Shown here one piece after another: positions 1-6,873 of a stretch of DNA of 64,000 nucleotides. The notes beneath the pieces are model-generated. The model did no database searches, was not told the origin of the DNA, and was given only the letters and a program-made list of their open reading frames with translations. How positions within the stretch are numbered: the first letter of the stretch is position 1; each line of letters starts with the position of its first letter. The position numbers were made by a program, and so were the translations under genes. Source of the stretch: UMGS363 sp051881815 (GTDB taxonomy: Bacteria; Bacillota; Clostridia; Oscillospirales; Ruminococcaceae); contig JBJEQP010000083.1 of NCBI GenBank assembly GCA_051881815.1, positions 1 to 64,000 on the forward strand, read 5' to 3'.

Positions 1-2
1 TT

Positions 3-275
3 GCGTATCTGGAGGATTTTCTGAAATCCGATTATGACAGGATTCGTGAACAGGAGCAGCTCCGTATTCAGATCGAGAATTATCACAACGGTCTTGAACC
101 GCAGGAAGATGGTACATACAAGGCAGAGCCTGAACCTACAGCGGAGAGAAATGCGGAGTTTGCATATCTGGATATGCGTGAGGAACAGCGCAGGAGAGCA
201 GAGGAACAGCGCCGAATGTTTGAACAACAGAAAGAACGGGAACACCGAAAGAGATATATCAGTTATTCCCGTTAA
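3..275 (+). CDS. C-terminal part of an unrecognised mobile-element protein (partial)
   Basis: An open frame enters from the left edge and ends at TAA 273-275, leaving 90 residues. They are very rich in Glu, Arg and Gln, and the last 35 or so look like one charged helix. No catalytic motif is visible. It lies 54 bp before a small transposon gene and a serine recombinase on the same strand, so it is probably the last gene of that element's transfer or accessory module. A relaxase or mobilisation protein tail is possible, but the visible part cannot show this. Confidence 0.5.
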   Translation, partial: AYLEDFLKSDYDRIREQEQLRIQIENYHNGLEPQEDGTYKAEPEPTAERNAEFAYLDMREEQRRRAEEQRRMFEQQKEREHRKRYISYSR

Positions 276-328
276 AACATAAATCGTGACTGCAATCACG
301 ATACAAGCACAAGAAAGGATGTAACAAA

Positions 329-529
329 ATGAAAAAGACAGTATTAAGTGAACTTAATGAAAAGTACAGGGAATGCCCTGTGCGGACAAACAGCTATTTT
401 ATCGACGGAAAAGAATACATAGTTCACAGTCATTTTGTGGGCAGCAAGGATATTGACAATGTGATATCATCAATCGCATTTATCCGTGCTATGTCCGAGG
501 TACTCAAAATGTCTGAAAAAGCTGCGTAA
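329..529 (+). CDS. small transposon-encoded protein, TnpW-like
   Basis: This 66-residue protein starts at an ATG a few bases after a GAAAGGATG ribosome site. Its centre has a short beta-hairpin-like pattern (DGKEYIVHSHF), followed by a helix. Small proteins of this size and pattern sit immediately upstream of the large serine recombinase in Tn4451/TnpX-type elements of Clostridia and are called TnpW; the function is unknown. The assignment rests on position and general pattern, not on a search. It ends 93 bp before the recombinase start and is probably co-transcribed with it. Confidence 0.5.
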   Translation: MKKTVLSELNEKYRECPVRTNSYFIDGKEYIVHSHFVGSKDIDNVISSIAFIRAMSEVLKMSEKAA

Positions 530-621
530 TTTATTGCTTTAAAGCATTGCCAAATCCGATATTCTATGGTATAATAAGAGTATCGGATATGGCTGCTTTG
601 GAACAGAAAGGAGTTTTTAAT

Positions 622-2283
622 ATGCCAAAGCAGACAATTTACAATGCAGGGATCTATGTCAGACTTTCCAAGGACGATGAGAGAGCAGGCGAATCCCTGT
701 CGATAGAAAACCAGAAGCGTATTCTCACAAGCTATGTTACCGAGCAGGGCTGGAACATCATTGATATTTATGTTGATGACGGTTACAGCGGCACAAATTT
801 TGACCGCCCGAGTGTAACACGTTTGCTTGAAGATGCTAAAACAGGAAAGATCAATCTTATCATTGTTAAGGATTTATCCCGTTTCGGGAGAAACTACATT
901 CAGGTTGGACAGTACATCGACTATATTTTCCCGACATATAATATCCGTTTTATCGCCCTGAATGATAATGTGGATACCGCAAATGCAGATACAATGGCTA
1001 TGGATATGATGCCCATAATGAATGTATTCAATGAGTGGCACGCTGCCAATACGTCCAAAAAGATTCGGGCTGTTATTGAATCTAATGCGAAGTCGGGAAA
1101 ATATCGCTCAACATTTGCGGCATACGGATATTCAAAAGGCACAGACGAATTAAGGCTGCCTGTTGTTGATGAACCCGCTGCAAGCATTGTACGTCGGATT
1201 TTTGCTGAACGTTCTCAAGGCATTAGCCCTCGTCATATTGCTGACAAACTCAATGCTGAAAAAATTCCTATTCCGTCAGATTATCAATATGCAAAGCTCG
1301 GTAAACCCAATCCACGCAAGACAGCGCATCTATGGTGTACAAAGACAGTCAAGCAGATACTTAATAACCCGATTTATCTCGGAAATCTATATCAGCTTCG
1401 CTCAACTACAGTATCCTATAAAAACCACAAAGTCGTAAAAAAAGACAAGGAAGATTGGATAGTCATTGAGAATACCCATGAGCCGCTTGTTTCTCAGGAA
1501 TTATGGGACAAATGTCAGGAGATTGCCGAATCGGTAAGTCAGGGCAAAAGAACGAAAAAAGGAGAAACAATGCCTTTGAGTGGACTTATGTATTGCGCTG
1601 ATTGCGGAGAAAAGATGCGTTTGGGTACTAATAATACCACGAACGGCAGTAAAAAGCTGCCGAGAAAGTACATTCGCCACAATTATCAATGCGGAGCATA
1701 CAGTCGTTTCGGAAAATTCTACTGCACAAGTCATTATATCAAGATGAAGGATATAAATGCTGTTGTTCTTGCGGATATTCGGTCAATGGCTGAACTTGTT
1801 GTTGAGGACGAAGAATCGGCAAGACAGAGATTCCTTTCAGAGAAAGCTAAACTTAATGAACGCCAGACTGCCAATGAAGAGAAGCGTCTGCGCGACAGCA
1901 AGTATCGTCTTGAAGAATTAAAAAAGCTGATGCCTTCAATTTATGAAGATAAGGTTCTCGGAAAGATACCCGAAGAGGTTTGCGTAAATCTTTTGGAAAA
2001 GTACCAGTCAGAGCAGAAGGCGTTGTCCGCAGAGGTGGAAGAGCTTGAAGCGAAACTGTCTGCTGTAAAGCAGGACGAAGAAGATGTTGAGGAGTTTATT
2101 CGCCGCTTGAAGAAGTACACCGATGTGCAGGAACTTACCCGTGAGATGTGCTTGGAGCTGATCGAATACATCACTGTTGACGAGTATTCCGCCGACAGAC
2201 CGAGGGATATTCATATTTACTACAAGTTGCTGGATAAGCCTTTGAAAGACAAGCGCAGGCTTGATACCGCCATTACAAAATAA
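622..2283 (+). CDS. large serine recombinase (TnpX/resolvase family)
   Basis: This 553-residue site-specific recombinase excises and inserts a transposon through a serine-linked DNA intermediate. The N-terminal resolvase domain (about 8-160) has the nucleophile in YVRLSKDD (Ser16) and the DLSRFGRNY region. A recombinase domain follows (about 170-290), then a zinc ribbon beginning CADCGEKM near 330, a long coiled coil and a C-terminal tail. I chose ATG 622 over the in-frame ATG 547 because AAAGGAG lies at the right distance and the conserved N-terminus begins there. The gene ends at a terminator close to the presumed right end of its element. Confidence 0.93.
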   Translation: MPKQTIYNAGIYVRLSKDDERAGESLSIENQKRILTSYVTEQGWNIIDIYVDDGYSGTNFDRPSVTRLLEDAKTGKINLIIVKDLSRFGRNYIQVGQYIDYIFPTYNIRFIALNDNVDTANADTMAMDMMPIMNVFNEWHAANTSKKIRAVIESNAKSGKYRSTFAAYGYSKGTDELRLPVVDEPAASIVRRIFAERSQGISPRHIADKLNAEKIPIPSDYQYAKLGKPNPRKTAHLWCTKTVKQILNNPIYLGNLYQLRSTTVSYKNHKVVKKDKEDWIVIENTHEPLVSQELWDKCQEIAESVSQGKRTKKGETMPLSGLMYCADCGEKMRLGTNNTTNGSKKLPRKYIRHNYQCGAYSRFGKFYCTSHYIKMKDINAVVLADIRSMAELVVEDEESARQRFLSEKAKLNERQTANEEKRLRDSKYRLEELKKLMPSIYEDKVLGKIPEEVCVNLLEKYQSEQKALSAEVEELEAKLSAVKQDEEDVEEFIRRLKKYTDVQELTREMCLELIEYITVDEYSADRPRDIHIYYKLLDKPLKDKRRLDTAITK

Positions 2284-2303
2284 ACCGCTTCGTTTGGCGG
2301 TTT
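2282..2303 (+). terminator. terminator of the serine recombinase gene
   Basis: The 7-bp stem AAACCGC/GCGGTTT overlaps the stop codon of the recombinase and ends in a T-rich run. Confidence 0.7.
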
Positions 2304-2341
2304 TCATTCGATGTTAAATTGTGTGTCCTTATGGGATATTG

Positions 2342-2479
2342 AATACTCAAAATATCTATGCTCATGTACTTGAAGAGGCGAATAATAGAATAGCCGATAC
2401 ACTCGGAGATGTTCTGTTCACCTCAAAAATCAAAAAAGATGATCAGGACAAAAAGGATAATAAAAATATTGCAGGATAA
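2342..2479 (+). pseudogene. 3' remnant of a tyrosine integrase (outer element)
   Basis: The frame reads NTQNIYAHVLEEANNRIADT and continues for about 45 residues to TAA 2477-2479. NIYAHVLEEA is the region around the catalytic tyrosine of phage and ICE tyrosine integrases, directly comparable with TMNIYEHILE in the intact integrase of this window. Everything upstream is missing, replaced by the end of the serine-recombinase element. It lies as close to a tRNA-derived att copy (2678-2743) as the intact integrase does to attR, so it marks a second, older element in the same tRNA site. Confidence 0.8.
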
Positions 2480-2484
2480 AAAAT

Positions 2485-2527
2485 AAAGCAGTTTCCAAAT
2501 GAACGGAAGCTGCTTTAAATTTTTACT
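2485..2527 (+). terminator. terminator behind the integrase remnant
   Basis: A 12-bp stem at 2485-2496/2505-2516 (AAAGCAGTTTCC with GGAAGCTGCTTT, one G-T pair) is followed by an A/T-rich stretch containing TTTTT. Confidence 0.75.
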
Positions 2528-2618
2528 TTTTCAGAGTAAAAAAGATATATTTATTGCTTGGAAAAACAAGGGCATTTTGCTGTTTTATTACGGTTTATAA
2601 TGCAATATTTTATATCGT

Positions 2619-2639
2619 TAGTGCCCTAATAGTGCCCTA
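2619..2639 (+). repeat. arm-type direct repeats of the outer element
   Basis: Two exact copies of TAGTGCCCTA start 11 bp apart (2619 and 2630) and end 39 bp before the 66-bp att identity. The inner element has two different repeats with the same 11-bp period and the same 39-bp distance from its own att copy. This fits arm-type binding sites of the integrase whose remnant ends at 2479. Confidence 0.65.
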
Positions 2640-2677
2640 TGTCTTATTTTTAGTAAAAAAATAAGCCGTCTGAAATC

Positions 2678-2743
2678 CATCAAACGGCTATTCTACGTTG
2701 GTTGCGGAGGCTGGATTTGAACCAACGACCTTCGGGTTATGAG
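2678..2743. repeat. attL: 66-bp direct copy of the tRNA-fMet 3' end
   Basis: Identical over 66 bp to 10586-10651. It contains the last 45 bases of the tRNA gene (CCA complement at 2699-2701) plus the sequence behind it, with a degenerate extension to about 2655 covering the tRNA terminator hairpin. It lacks the tRNA 5' half, so it is an integration scar. It is the junction between the outer and inner elements. Confidence 0.92.
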
Positions 2744-2841
2744 GTGCGTATTTTTGCTTTAGTGTCCTTTTGTAATCTTCAACAAACGGCTATTTTGCGT
2801 TGTTTTCCCGACTTCAACCTTTTGTCTGCTTTAGTCCAAAA

Positions 2842-2882
2842 TGGCGCACAAAAATATAAATGGCGCACAAATAGCGCACAAA
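2842..2882 (+). repeat. left arm-type repeats of the inner element
   Basis: Three direct copies of (T)(G/A)GCGCACAAA start at 2842, 2861 and 2872. The last two are 11 bp apart. The same unit occurs twice at the right end (10526-10547), with none noticed elsewhere. They are probably integrase arm sites. Confidence 0.7.
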
Positions 2883-2901
2883 AAACCTGCTCCTTTCCGT
2901 T

Positions 2902-3120
2902 TCATTTCTCTATAAGATAACCTCGTTCTTTTGCCACATACTTGACATTTTCAAACAGATTAATTGCACATATATCATCATACAGCGTTTTTCGCTCAAC
3001 GTCTATATTATAATCACGGTTCAGCTTGTCCGTTATTTCTTTGAGTGTCAAAGCTTTATCCGCATGTATAAGCATATTATACACAGCTAACACCCTAATT
3101 TGTCTATCATGCCCCCTCAT
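2902..3120 (-). CDS. small helix-turn-helix protein (HTH_11/WYL-type N-terminal domain only)
   Basis: This 72-residue protein contains a winged helix pattern like the DNA-binding head of WYL/DeoR-type regulators: helices at about 5-20 and 24-35 (LTLKEITDKLNRDY), a recognition helix in RKTLYDDI, then a wing ending GYLIEK. The sensing domain normally following it is absent. Its ATG overlaps the stop of the preceding gene (ATGA), so the two are translationally coupled. It is the last leftward gene before attL. A role as transcription regulator of the element is inferred. Confidence 0.65.
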   Translation of the reverse strand: MRGHDRQIRVLAVYNMLIHADKALTLKEITDKLNRDYNIDVERKTLYDDICAINLFENVKYVAKERGYLIEK

Positions 3121-3557
3121 TTGTCCACCCCTGCTTCTGTCAAATCATCCTTTTGCTTTATTGCTAAAATACGCTCCTCTCCCTTCGTTATTTCATCGTC
3201 AAGTGTTTTTGTAATCATTTCAATTGTTCCGATTAACGCCCTTAACGTTAAGGCTACCTCCGTGCCTATTTCATCGTATGCGGCAGCGGCTTTTGCAATA
3301 GCATTTATCTGTTCTATGTACCAATGAGCCATAGCAAATTCGTTATTAACAGCGCCCATTGCCTTACTGTATGCGTTATACTCTCCGATGCGTTCGTTCC
3401 AGTATGCCGCCAGCTCTTCTTTGTTGCACTTCTCCTTCTCTTTTCCAGCAAAGTAATGTATAAGGCTTTGCTCAAGGGCGTATTGTGTAGCAGGATCCGC
3501 TTCACGGTAACGCTGTATAAATTCCTGTTTACTCATTGATTTTTTCTTGTTTGACAT
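3117..3557 (-). CDS. hypothetical element protein
   Basis: This 146-residue, mostly helical protein starts MSNKKKSMSKQEF. I chose ATG 3557 because AGAAAGGA lies 8 bases upstream; a longer frame exists upstream but has no ribosome site. It has a basic N-terminus and charged, alanine-rich helices, with no membrane segment or catalytic motif I recognise. Its stop overlaps the start of the 72-aa HTH gene. The -35 element of a rightward promoter (3579-3607) lies just beyond its start, so the start region is transcribed divergently. Confidence 0.65.
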   Translation of the reverse strand: MSNKKKSMSKQEFIQRYREADPATQYALEQSLIHYFAGKEKEKCNKEELAAYWNERIGEYNAYSKAMGAVNNEFAMAHWYIEQINAIAKAAAAYDEIGTEVALTLRALIGTIEMITKTLDDEITKGEERILAIKQKDDLTEAGVDK

Positions 3558-3578
3558 GCTGATTTTTCCTTTCTTATA

Positions 3579-3607
3579 TTGACATTTTGGGAATAACAAG
3601 TTATAAT
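3579..3607 (+). promoter_or_regulatory. consensus promoter for candidate small RNA 1
   Basis: Perfect TTGACA (3579-3584), a 17-bp spacer starting TTTTGG, and perfect TATAAT (3602-3607). No gene follows on this strand before 4302; the next element is a strong hairpin at 3636-3677. Confidence 0.8.
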
Positions 3608-3613
3608 AATATT

Positions 3614-3687
3614 GCCAAGATTTCTTAAGCGCAGATGTCCCACGTCTAAAACGTTTCGCAGCGTCCAACGTGGGACATTTTGCTTTT
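3614..3687 (+). ncRNA. candidate small RNA 1 (about 74 nt)
   Basis: A transcript from the consensus promoter would start near 3614 and meet the perfect 10-bp stem TGTCCCACGT/ACGTGGGACA (3636-3645, 3668-3677), followed by TTTTGCTTTT, as in an intrinsic terminator. The stem encloses a 22-nt loop. There is no reading frame of useful length. It lies between two leftward genes and runs against them, so it could act as an antisense or trans-acting RNA of the element. No known family is recognised. Confidence 0.5.
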
Positions 3688-3738
3688 GGTCTTATGTGTT
3701 CGCTTTTGTGGACATCTTAGGAATTTAATATAACATAC

Positions 3739-3767
3739 TTGACATTTTGGAGCAGGTCGACTATAAT
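3739..3767 (+). promoter_or_regulatory. consensus promoter for candidate small RNA 2
   Basis: Perfect TTGACA (3739-3744), a 17-bp spacer and perfect TATAAT (3762-3767). It shares the 12-mer TTGACATTTTGG with the promoter at 3579. The spacer also holds GAGCAGGT, an 8-mer repeated in other intergenic sites of this element. Confidence 0.8.
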
Positions 3768-3773
3768 TGAAGT

Positions 3774-3844
3774 GACCCTGTTCCGTGTGGGTTTTGCGGC
3801 TCTTACATTTCACTTGGCGGTGGATTATGTAAGAGCCTTTCCTT
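3774..3844 (+). ncRNA. candidate small RNA 2 (about 70 nt)
   Basis: The predicted transcript starts near 3774 and ends after a perfect 11-bp stem GGCTCTTACAT/ATGTAAGAGCC (3798-3808, 3827-3837) and TTTCCTT. The T-run touches the stop codon of the convergent gene at 3843. On the opposite strand the hairpin is not followed by T residues, so it fits a rightward terminator better. It duplicates the promoter-hairpin design of candidate 1 with an unrelated stem sequence. Confidence 0.5.
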
Positions 3845-4118
3845 ATGCAATAGAGAACCGCTTGCTTATTGTCGGCTTGCAAAACTCCGCATAGAGTTCA
3901 GCGTGTGCCTGCTTGAATGCTGCGCTGTCAAATCTGTTTGACTTGACTTCCTTATAACGCACCTTAAAGCAAGACACCGTGATTTCGTTCACGCCCTGGG
4001 CGCTCATTTCGTTTTTGACTTCGTCCTTGGCTGCTTCCATTTCTGCGGTCAGTTCGTCAATCATTGTTTGCAAAGTCTTGATGTTCTCAACCTTGCTTGT
4101 AAGTTCTGATGTACTCAT
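3843..4118 (-). CDS. hypothetical phage-like protein, early gene of the left switch
   Basis: This 91-residue protein has an N-terminal coiled coil (about 5-40, Leu/Glu/Lys rich), then a beta-like segment ending in VRYKEVKSNRF and a C-terminal helix. The start has GGAGG at a good distance. I recognise it only as the kind of small protein common in clostridial prophages. It is transcribed away from the small XRE gene at 4302, and its promoter spacer contains an operator palindrome (4178-4194), so repression by that XRE protein is likely. Confidence 0.65.
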   Translation of the reverse strand: MSTSELTSKVENIKTLQTMIDELTAEMEAAKDEVKNEMSAQGVNEITVSCFKVRYKEVKSNRFDSAAFKQAHAELYAEFCKPTISKRFSIA

Positions 4119-4171
4119 TGTTTTTACCTCCGTGTTTTTTATTTTGGGGTAATTCTCAACCCTGTGATTAT

Positions 4172-4200
4172 ATTATATCACTAGTATCTAGTGATTTCAA
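4172..4200 (-). promoter_or_regulatory. leftward promoter with operator 1 in its spacer
   Basis: On the minus strand, TTGAAA (4200-4195) and TATAAT (4177-4172) are 17 bp apart. The whole spacer is the palindrome TCACTAGTATCTAGTGA (4178-4194), so a bound repressor would sit exactly between the -35 and -10 boxes of the 91-aa gene promoter. Confidence 0.8.
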
Positions 4201-4260
4201 TACACATAATCACTAAATTATAGTGGTTTGTATTGTGCATTTTTTCACTTGAAATTAGTG
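4178..4260. promoter_or_regulatory. three-operator array CACTA-N5-TAGTG
   Basis: Three related inverted repeats with centres about 32 and 35 bp apart: CACTA-N5-TAGTG at 4179-4193, the same at 4211-4225, and CACTT-N5-TAGTG at 4246-4260. The first lies in the leftward promoter spacer and the third overlaps the -35 box of the rightward promoter. This is the layout of a lambda-like CI/Cro control region. The presumed ligand is the XRE protein at 4302. Confidence 0.75.
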
Positions 4261-4277
4261 GTTTTTTGCTATATAAT
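4249..4277 (+). promoter_or_regulatory. rightward promoter of the small XRE gene
   Basis: TTGAAA (4249-4254), 17-bp spacer, TATAAT (4272-4277). Operator 3 (4246-4260) covers the -35 box, suggesting autoregulation. Confidence 0.75.
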
Positions 4278-4301
4278 ATAATTAAGAAAGGCGGTGGTAA
4301 T

Positions 4302-4523
4302 ATGCCTGTACAGTATAAGATTGACGTTATAGCAGCATTAAAAGCTGCAGGTTATACCTCAACACGTATTCGCAAAGAAAAGTTAATAGGGGAGGCTACA
4401 ATGCAGCGATTAAGGCATAAACAAAGTGTGTCGTACGAAGTACTCGCCAAACTTTGTGAGCTTCTCAACTGTCAGCCCGGGGATATACTTGAATATGTCC
4501 CCGACGAACCCCAAACAGAATAA
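4302..4523 (+). CDS. small XRE (Cro/C1-type) DNA-binding protein
   Basis: This 73-residue protein is almost entirely one helix-turn-helix domain. Helix 2 and the recognition helix lie in RIRKEKLIGEATMQRLRHKQ, followed by YEVLAKLCELLNCQPGDIL, the typical end of HTH_26/XRE folds. ATG 4302 follows AAAGGCGGTGG; the longer upstream frame lacks a site. It is the only rightward gene in the left half of the element and faces the leftward genes across a region with three operators, so it is probably an autoregulating repressor or Cro-like switch protein. Confidence 0.85.
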   Translation: MPVQYKIDVIAALKAAGYTSTRIRKEKLIGEATMQRLRHKQSVSYEVLAKLCELLNCQPGDILEYVPDEPQTE

Positions 4524-4528
4524 AAGAG

Positions 4529-4568
4529 TTGAGCAGGTTTGCCGATTGGTTGACCTGCTCAATTTTTA
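4529..4568 (+). terminator. terminator of the small XRE gene
   Basis: A 10-bp perfect stem TTGAGCAGGT/ACCTGCTCAA (4529-4538, 4553-4562) is followed by TTTTTATA. The same stem sequence recurs as an inverted repeat at 7817-7851. Confidence 0.85.
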
Positions 4569-4687
4569 TATATGCCCCTATTTGCAATTAAAACGGCGTT
4601 TTTAGCCACTTTGATTTTTATAGGGTAATTTCATATCGAACACCCCAAAATCTATTTAAAGGGCAGTTCCGTTTGAATTTCAGCGAT

Positions 4688-5323
4688 CTAGAAGTTTGCA
4701 ATGCCCTCTGCTGTAATTCCGTCCCATTCTTCAAACATATAAGGATGCTTAAAGCACATGTCAAGTATATCCGTTAAAGTATCAAACTGCTGTAAATACT
4801 CGTTTCCGTTAAGCTGTACAGCTTCAAACGCCGTACCCCTTACAAGCCGAGCTTCCTCTCCTTCGAATTTTTCAGCAGCTTCTAAAGCGTATTTTCCTGC
4901 GAGCCTTGCCATTGTGTAATTGTGTTCGTCCTTTGCCTTTTTTATCATGTCAACATATTCGGCAGGGCGCATAATTCCGCTTTTGAGAAGTTCAAGTGCC
5001 TGCGCATCAATACTCTTAGCAGCCACACCAAACAATTTGTCAGTTTCCGCCGATAATTCACGGCGGATTGCAGCAACTTCTCTCTTGACCGTTTCGGGCT
5101 TGTTCCGCTGGAGGGTTTCCCATTCGTGCTTTGCGGTAACATAATCCGCTTCGGCTCTCGCAGATCTTGCTGCATATTCGGGTGTTACAATACCAACTCT
5201 GCGAGGGTATGCCGCAAACTCCTTTTGAGCTTTATTAAAAGCCGTTTCTTTTTCGCTGTATTCGGCAGCCGCAGCCTTTACAATGTCGTTTAATCTCTGT
5301 GCATATTTGTTCAATTCACTCAT
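4688..5323 (-). CDS. hypothetical coiled-coil element protein
   Basis: This 211-residue protein starts at an ATG behind AAAGGAG. The first 110 residues are alanine- and glutamate-rich helices suited to a coiled coil; the remainder is also largely helical and ends in a more hydrophobic stretch (CFKHPYMFEEWDGI). There is no transmembrane segment or metal motif. Proteins of this kind occur in clostridial prophages and their satellites without known function. It lies 370 bp beyond the next leftward gene's start, with AT-rich DNA at 4568-4687 that holds no other gene. Confidence 0.6.
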   Translation of the reverse strand: MSELNKYAQRLNDIVKAAAAEYSEKETAFNKAQKEFAAYPRRVGIVTPEYAARSARAEADYVTAKHEWETLQRNKPETVKREVAAIRRELSAETDKLFGVAAKSIDAQALELLKSGIMRPAEYVDMIKKAKDEHNYTMARLAGKYALEAAEKFEGEEARLVRGTAFEAVQLNGNEYLQQFDTLTDILDMCFKHPYMFEEWDGITAEGIANF

Positions 5324-5403
5324 TTTTTCAATACTCCTTTAAATTTTTTTGATAATAGCCTTTTCTCTTTGTTCGCTCTTTGTTCGTCCTTGCTTCATCC
5401 GTG

Positions 5404-5724
5404 CTACATCCGTCTGCTGCCACGTATTTTTCCATTGTATTCTATCCCCCTTTCCTGCATGATCTCAAAAATTTCTGTTCTTGAGATCTCTCTGTTTTTC
5501 ATCCTTCGGAGTGCCGGGTGTCCGTCCATCATGTAGCCGTCCATAACAGCTTTTATTGCCTCGTCAATAAGACATTCGTCATGATAATGCCGTGACGCCA
5601 TACGCCCCGAAGATGATTGTATCGGTTCCACCGCCTTTCCGCATATCCTGCATAAAGTCGGGTGTGCGGCTTTGTTGCGCTCGTAACGCCTTCTTTGCAG
5701 CTTAAGTCTTTGGTTTTCCGTCAT
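5404..5724 (-). CDS. hypothetical zinc-binding element protein
   Basis: A basic protein of 106 residues from ATG 5724, with AAAGGACGG upstream; GTG 5733, three codons earlier in the same frame, is an alternative start. After an Arg/Lys-rich helix it shows CRICGKAV, then HYHDEC about 25 residues later, which could bind zinc. The C-terminal half is helical and ends in a basic tail. Function unknown. It follows the replication genes in the leftward series and may be a small DNA- or RNA-binding protein. Confidence 0.6.
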   Translation of the reverse strand: MTENQRLKLQRRRYERNKAAHPTLCRICGKAVEPIQSSSGRMASRHYHDECLIDEAIKAVMDGYMMDGHPALRRMKNREISRTEIFEIMQERGIEYNGKIRGSRRM

Positions 5725-5739
5725 TGTTTCCACCGTCCT

Positions 5740-5877
5740 TTACATCTGATTAAAAAAATCAAAATCAAGCTCCTCGAAGTCAAGCTCTGCGCCAAGCTCT
5801 GCCAATGCCTCGTCGAGAAATTCAAAGTCACGCTCCGAAATATCAATCAGATTGGAAGGGAACTTGTCGCCGTTCAC
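5740..5877 (-). CDS. possible small acidic protein (45 aa)
   Basis: A GTG-start frame encodes a very acidic 45-residue peptide with a Glu/Asp/Leu/Phe-rich tail (ELDFEELDFDFFNQM). It sits between the DnaC-like gene and the 106-aa gene, in the same direction, and its stop is 15 bp from the next start. The codon pattern looks coding and the region otherwise has no gene, but the start lacks a strong ribosome site. A frameshift from the short frame upstream (5925-6014) is possible. Confidence 0.4.
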   Translation of the reverse strand: MNGDKFPSNLIDISERDFEFLDEALAELGAELDFEELDFDFFNQM

Positions 5878-5924
5878 CGGTTCATCACCGCTTCCCCGAC
5901 CATTCCTCGACTGTTCCTCGACTG

Positions 5925-6014
5925 TTAAAGCGTGAGCCCTGCGAAATATGCCGCCGCTTTTTTCAAGTTCTCTTGCTTCGTACTGGCTTCAAGTTCTGTT
6001 CGTTCATCGTCCAC
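5925..6014 (-). CDS. possible very short ORF (29 aa) after the DnaC-like gene
   Basis: GTG 6014 follows GAGAGGG and opens a frame of 29 residues, charged at first and ending AAAYFAGLTL. It is in the same direction as its neighbours and lies 31 bp after the helicase loader stop. It may be a genuine micro-protein, or the head of a gene now broken before 5877. Support is limited to the ribosome site and composition. Confidence 0.3.
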   Translation of the reverse strand: MDDERTELEASTKQENLKKAAAYFAGLTL

Positions 6015-6045
6015 CCCCTCTCTAATTCAAAATATAACGCCTGTT

Positions 6046-6873
6046 TCACCCTTTAAGTCGGTAATTCTTGTTTATATCCTTGCCGATCTGAATGGCGTAT
6101 TCTTTCGCCCTCTGCTTTATCCTGCCGCCGAGTGCTTCGCTTATCCCGATAATATTATCAATCGACAATTCAGAAGAGATTATGGTAACAAGGTTGTTTC
6201 TGTAACGATAATCAATGATGTCAAGTGCAAGGTTTATATCGGCATTTGTAACACCTGCGCCGCTGCAGGTTTTGAATAGATCATCAATATAAAGCAGCGG
6301 AACATTTTTAAAGGCTGCAATTTCGAATTCAATGCTTTCATCATCGGAAAACTTTTTCAACTTCTTGGCGTTTTCTATCCAAGTGAATAACCTTGCTTCT
6401 TTCTGCTGCTTATGCACACGGTTTATAAGAGCAGCTGAACATAGATGCGTTTTACCTGCTCCACTCTGACCGCCTATAAACAGCCATTTATCACCGCCAT
6501 TTATTGTGAATGATATAACCGTGTCTAAAATTCGCTTTTGCCATTCATCCGAAACAACAAAGCTTTCAAAGCTGTACTGGGTCAATCCGCTTTGACGGAG
6601 AAGCCGAAGCGTGTTTCGTATAGCATCACATTTAACGCAAGCCTTCGTGACTATTTCGCCGCCCTCGCCTACGGTGTATATGTACCCCCTATTAAGGCAT
6701 ACAGGGCAGTTATAGCCGTCTGCGGCGTTTAGGTTACCTGCAAAGCTGTTAAGGCTCTCACAGCGCTTTTGTGACTGTTCCTCTTTAGAAAGTGACTGCA
6801 TATTTCGACTTTTCGCCAGTTTCAACGCTTGGCTGTACAGCTCCATTCCGTTCGTTCCGTCCATTGTTTTCAT
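6046..6873 (-). CDS. DnaC/IstB-like AAA+ helicase loader
   Basis: This 275-residue protein would load replicative helicase onto the element's or a phage's replication origin. The N-terminal part (about 50-90) has zinc-ligand motifs CPVCLNRG and CVKCDAIR. The AAA+ domain has Walker A GGQSGAGKTH near 133-142 and Walker B LLYIDDLF. ATG 6873 follows AGAAAGGA. It overlaps the upstream replication gene by 89 bp in another frame, so the pair is coupled. DnaC-type loaders paired with a DnaD-like initiator are typical of phage and satellite replication modules. Confidence 0.85.
   Translation of the reverse strand: MKTMDGTNGMELYSQALKLAKSRNMQSLSKEEQSQKRCESLNSFAGNLNAADGYNCPVCLNRGYIYTVGEGGEIVTKACVKCDAIRNTLRLLRQSGLTQYSFESFVVSDEWQKRILDTVISFTINGGDKWLFIGGQSGAGKTHLCSAALINRVHKQQKEARLFTWIENAKKLKKFSDDESIEFEIAAFKNVPLLYIDDLFKTCSGAGVTNADINLALDIIDYRYRNNLVTIISSELSIDNIIGISEALGGRIKQRAKEYAIQIGKDINKNYRLKG

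Noticed and set aside
2842..2882. CRISPR-like repeats
   Set aside because: Units are only 11 bp, partly adjacent without spacers, and recur at the other end of the element, fitting integrase arm sites.
2702..2920. 72-aa rightward frame overlapping the left att copy
   Set aside because: It begins inside the tRNA-derived repeat and covers the arm repeats; no ribosome site and no recognisable protein pattern.
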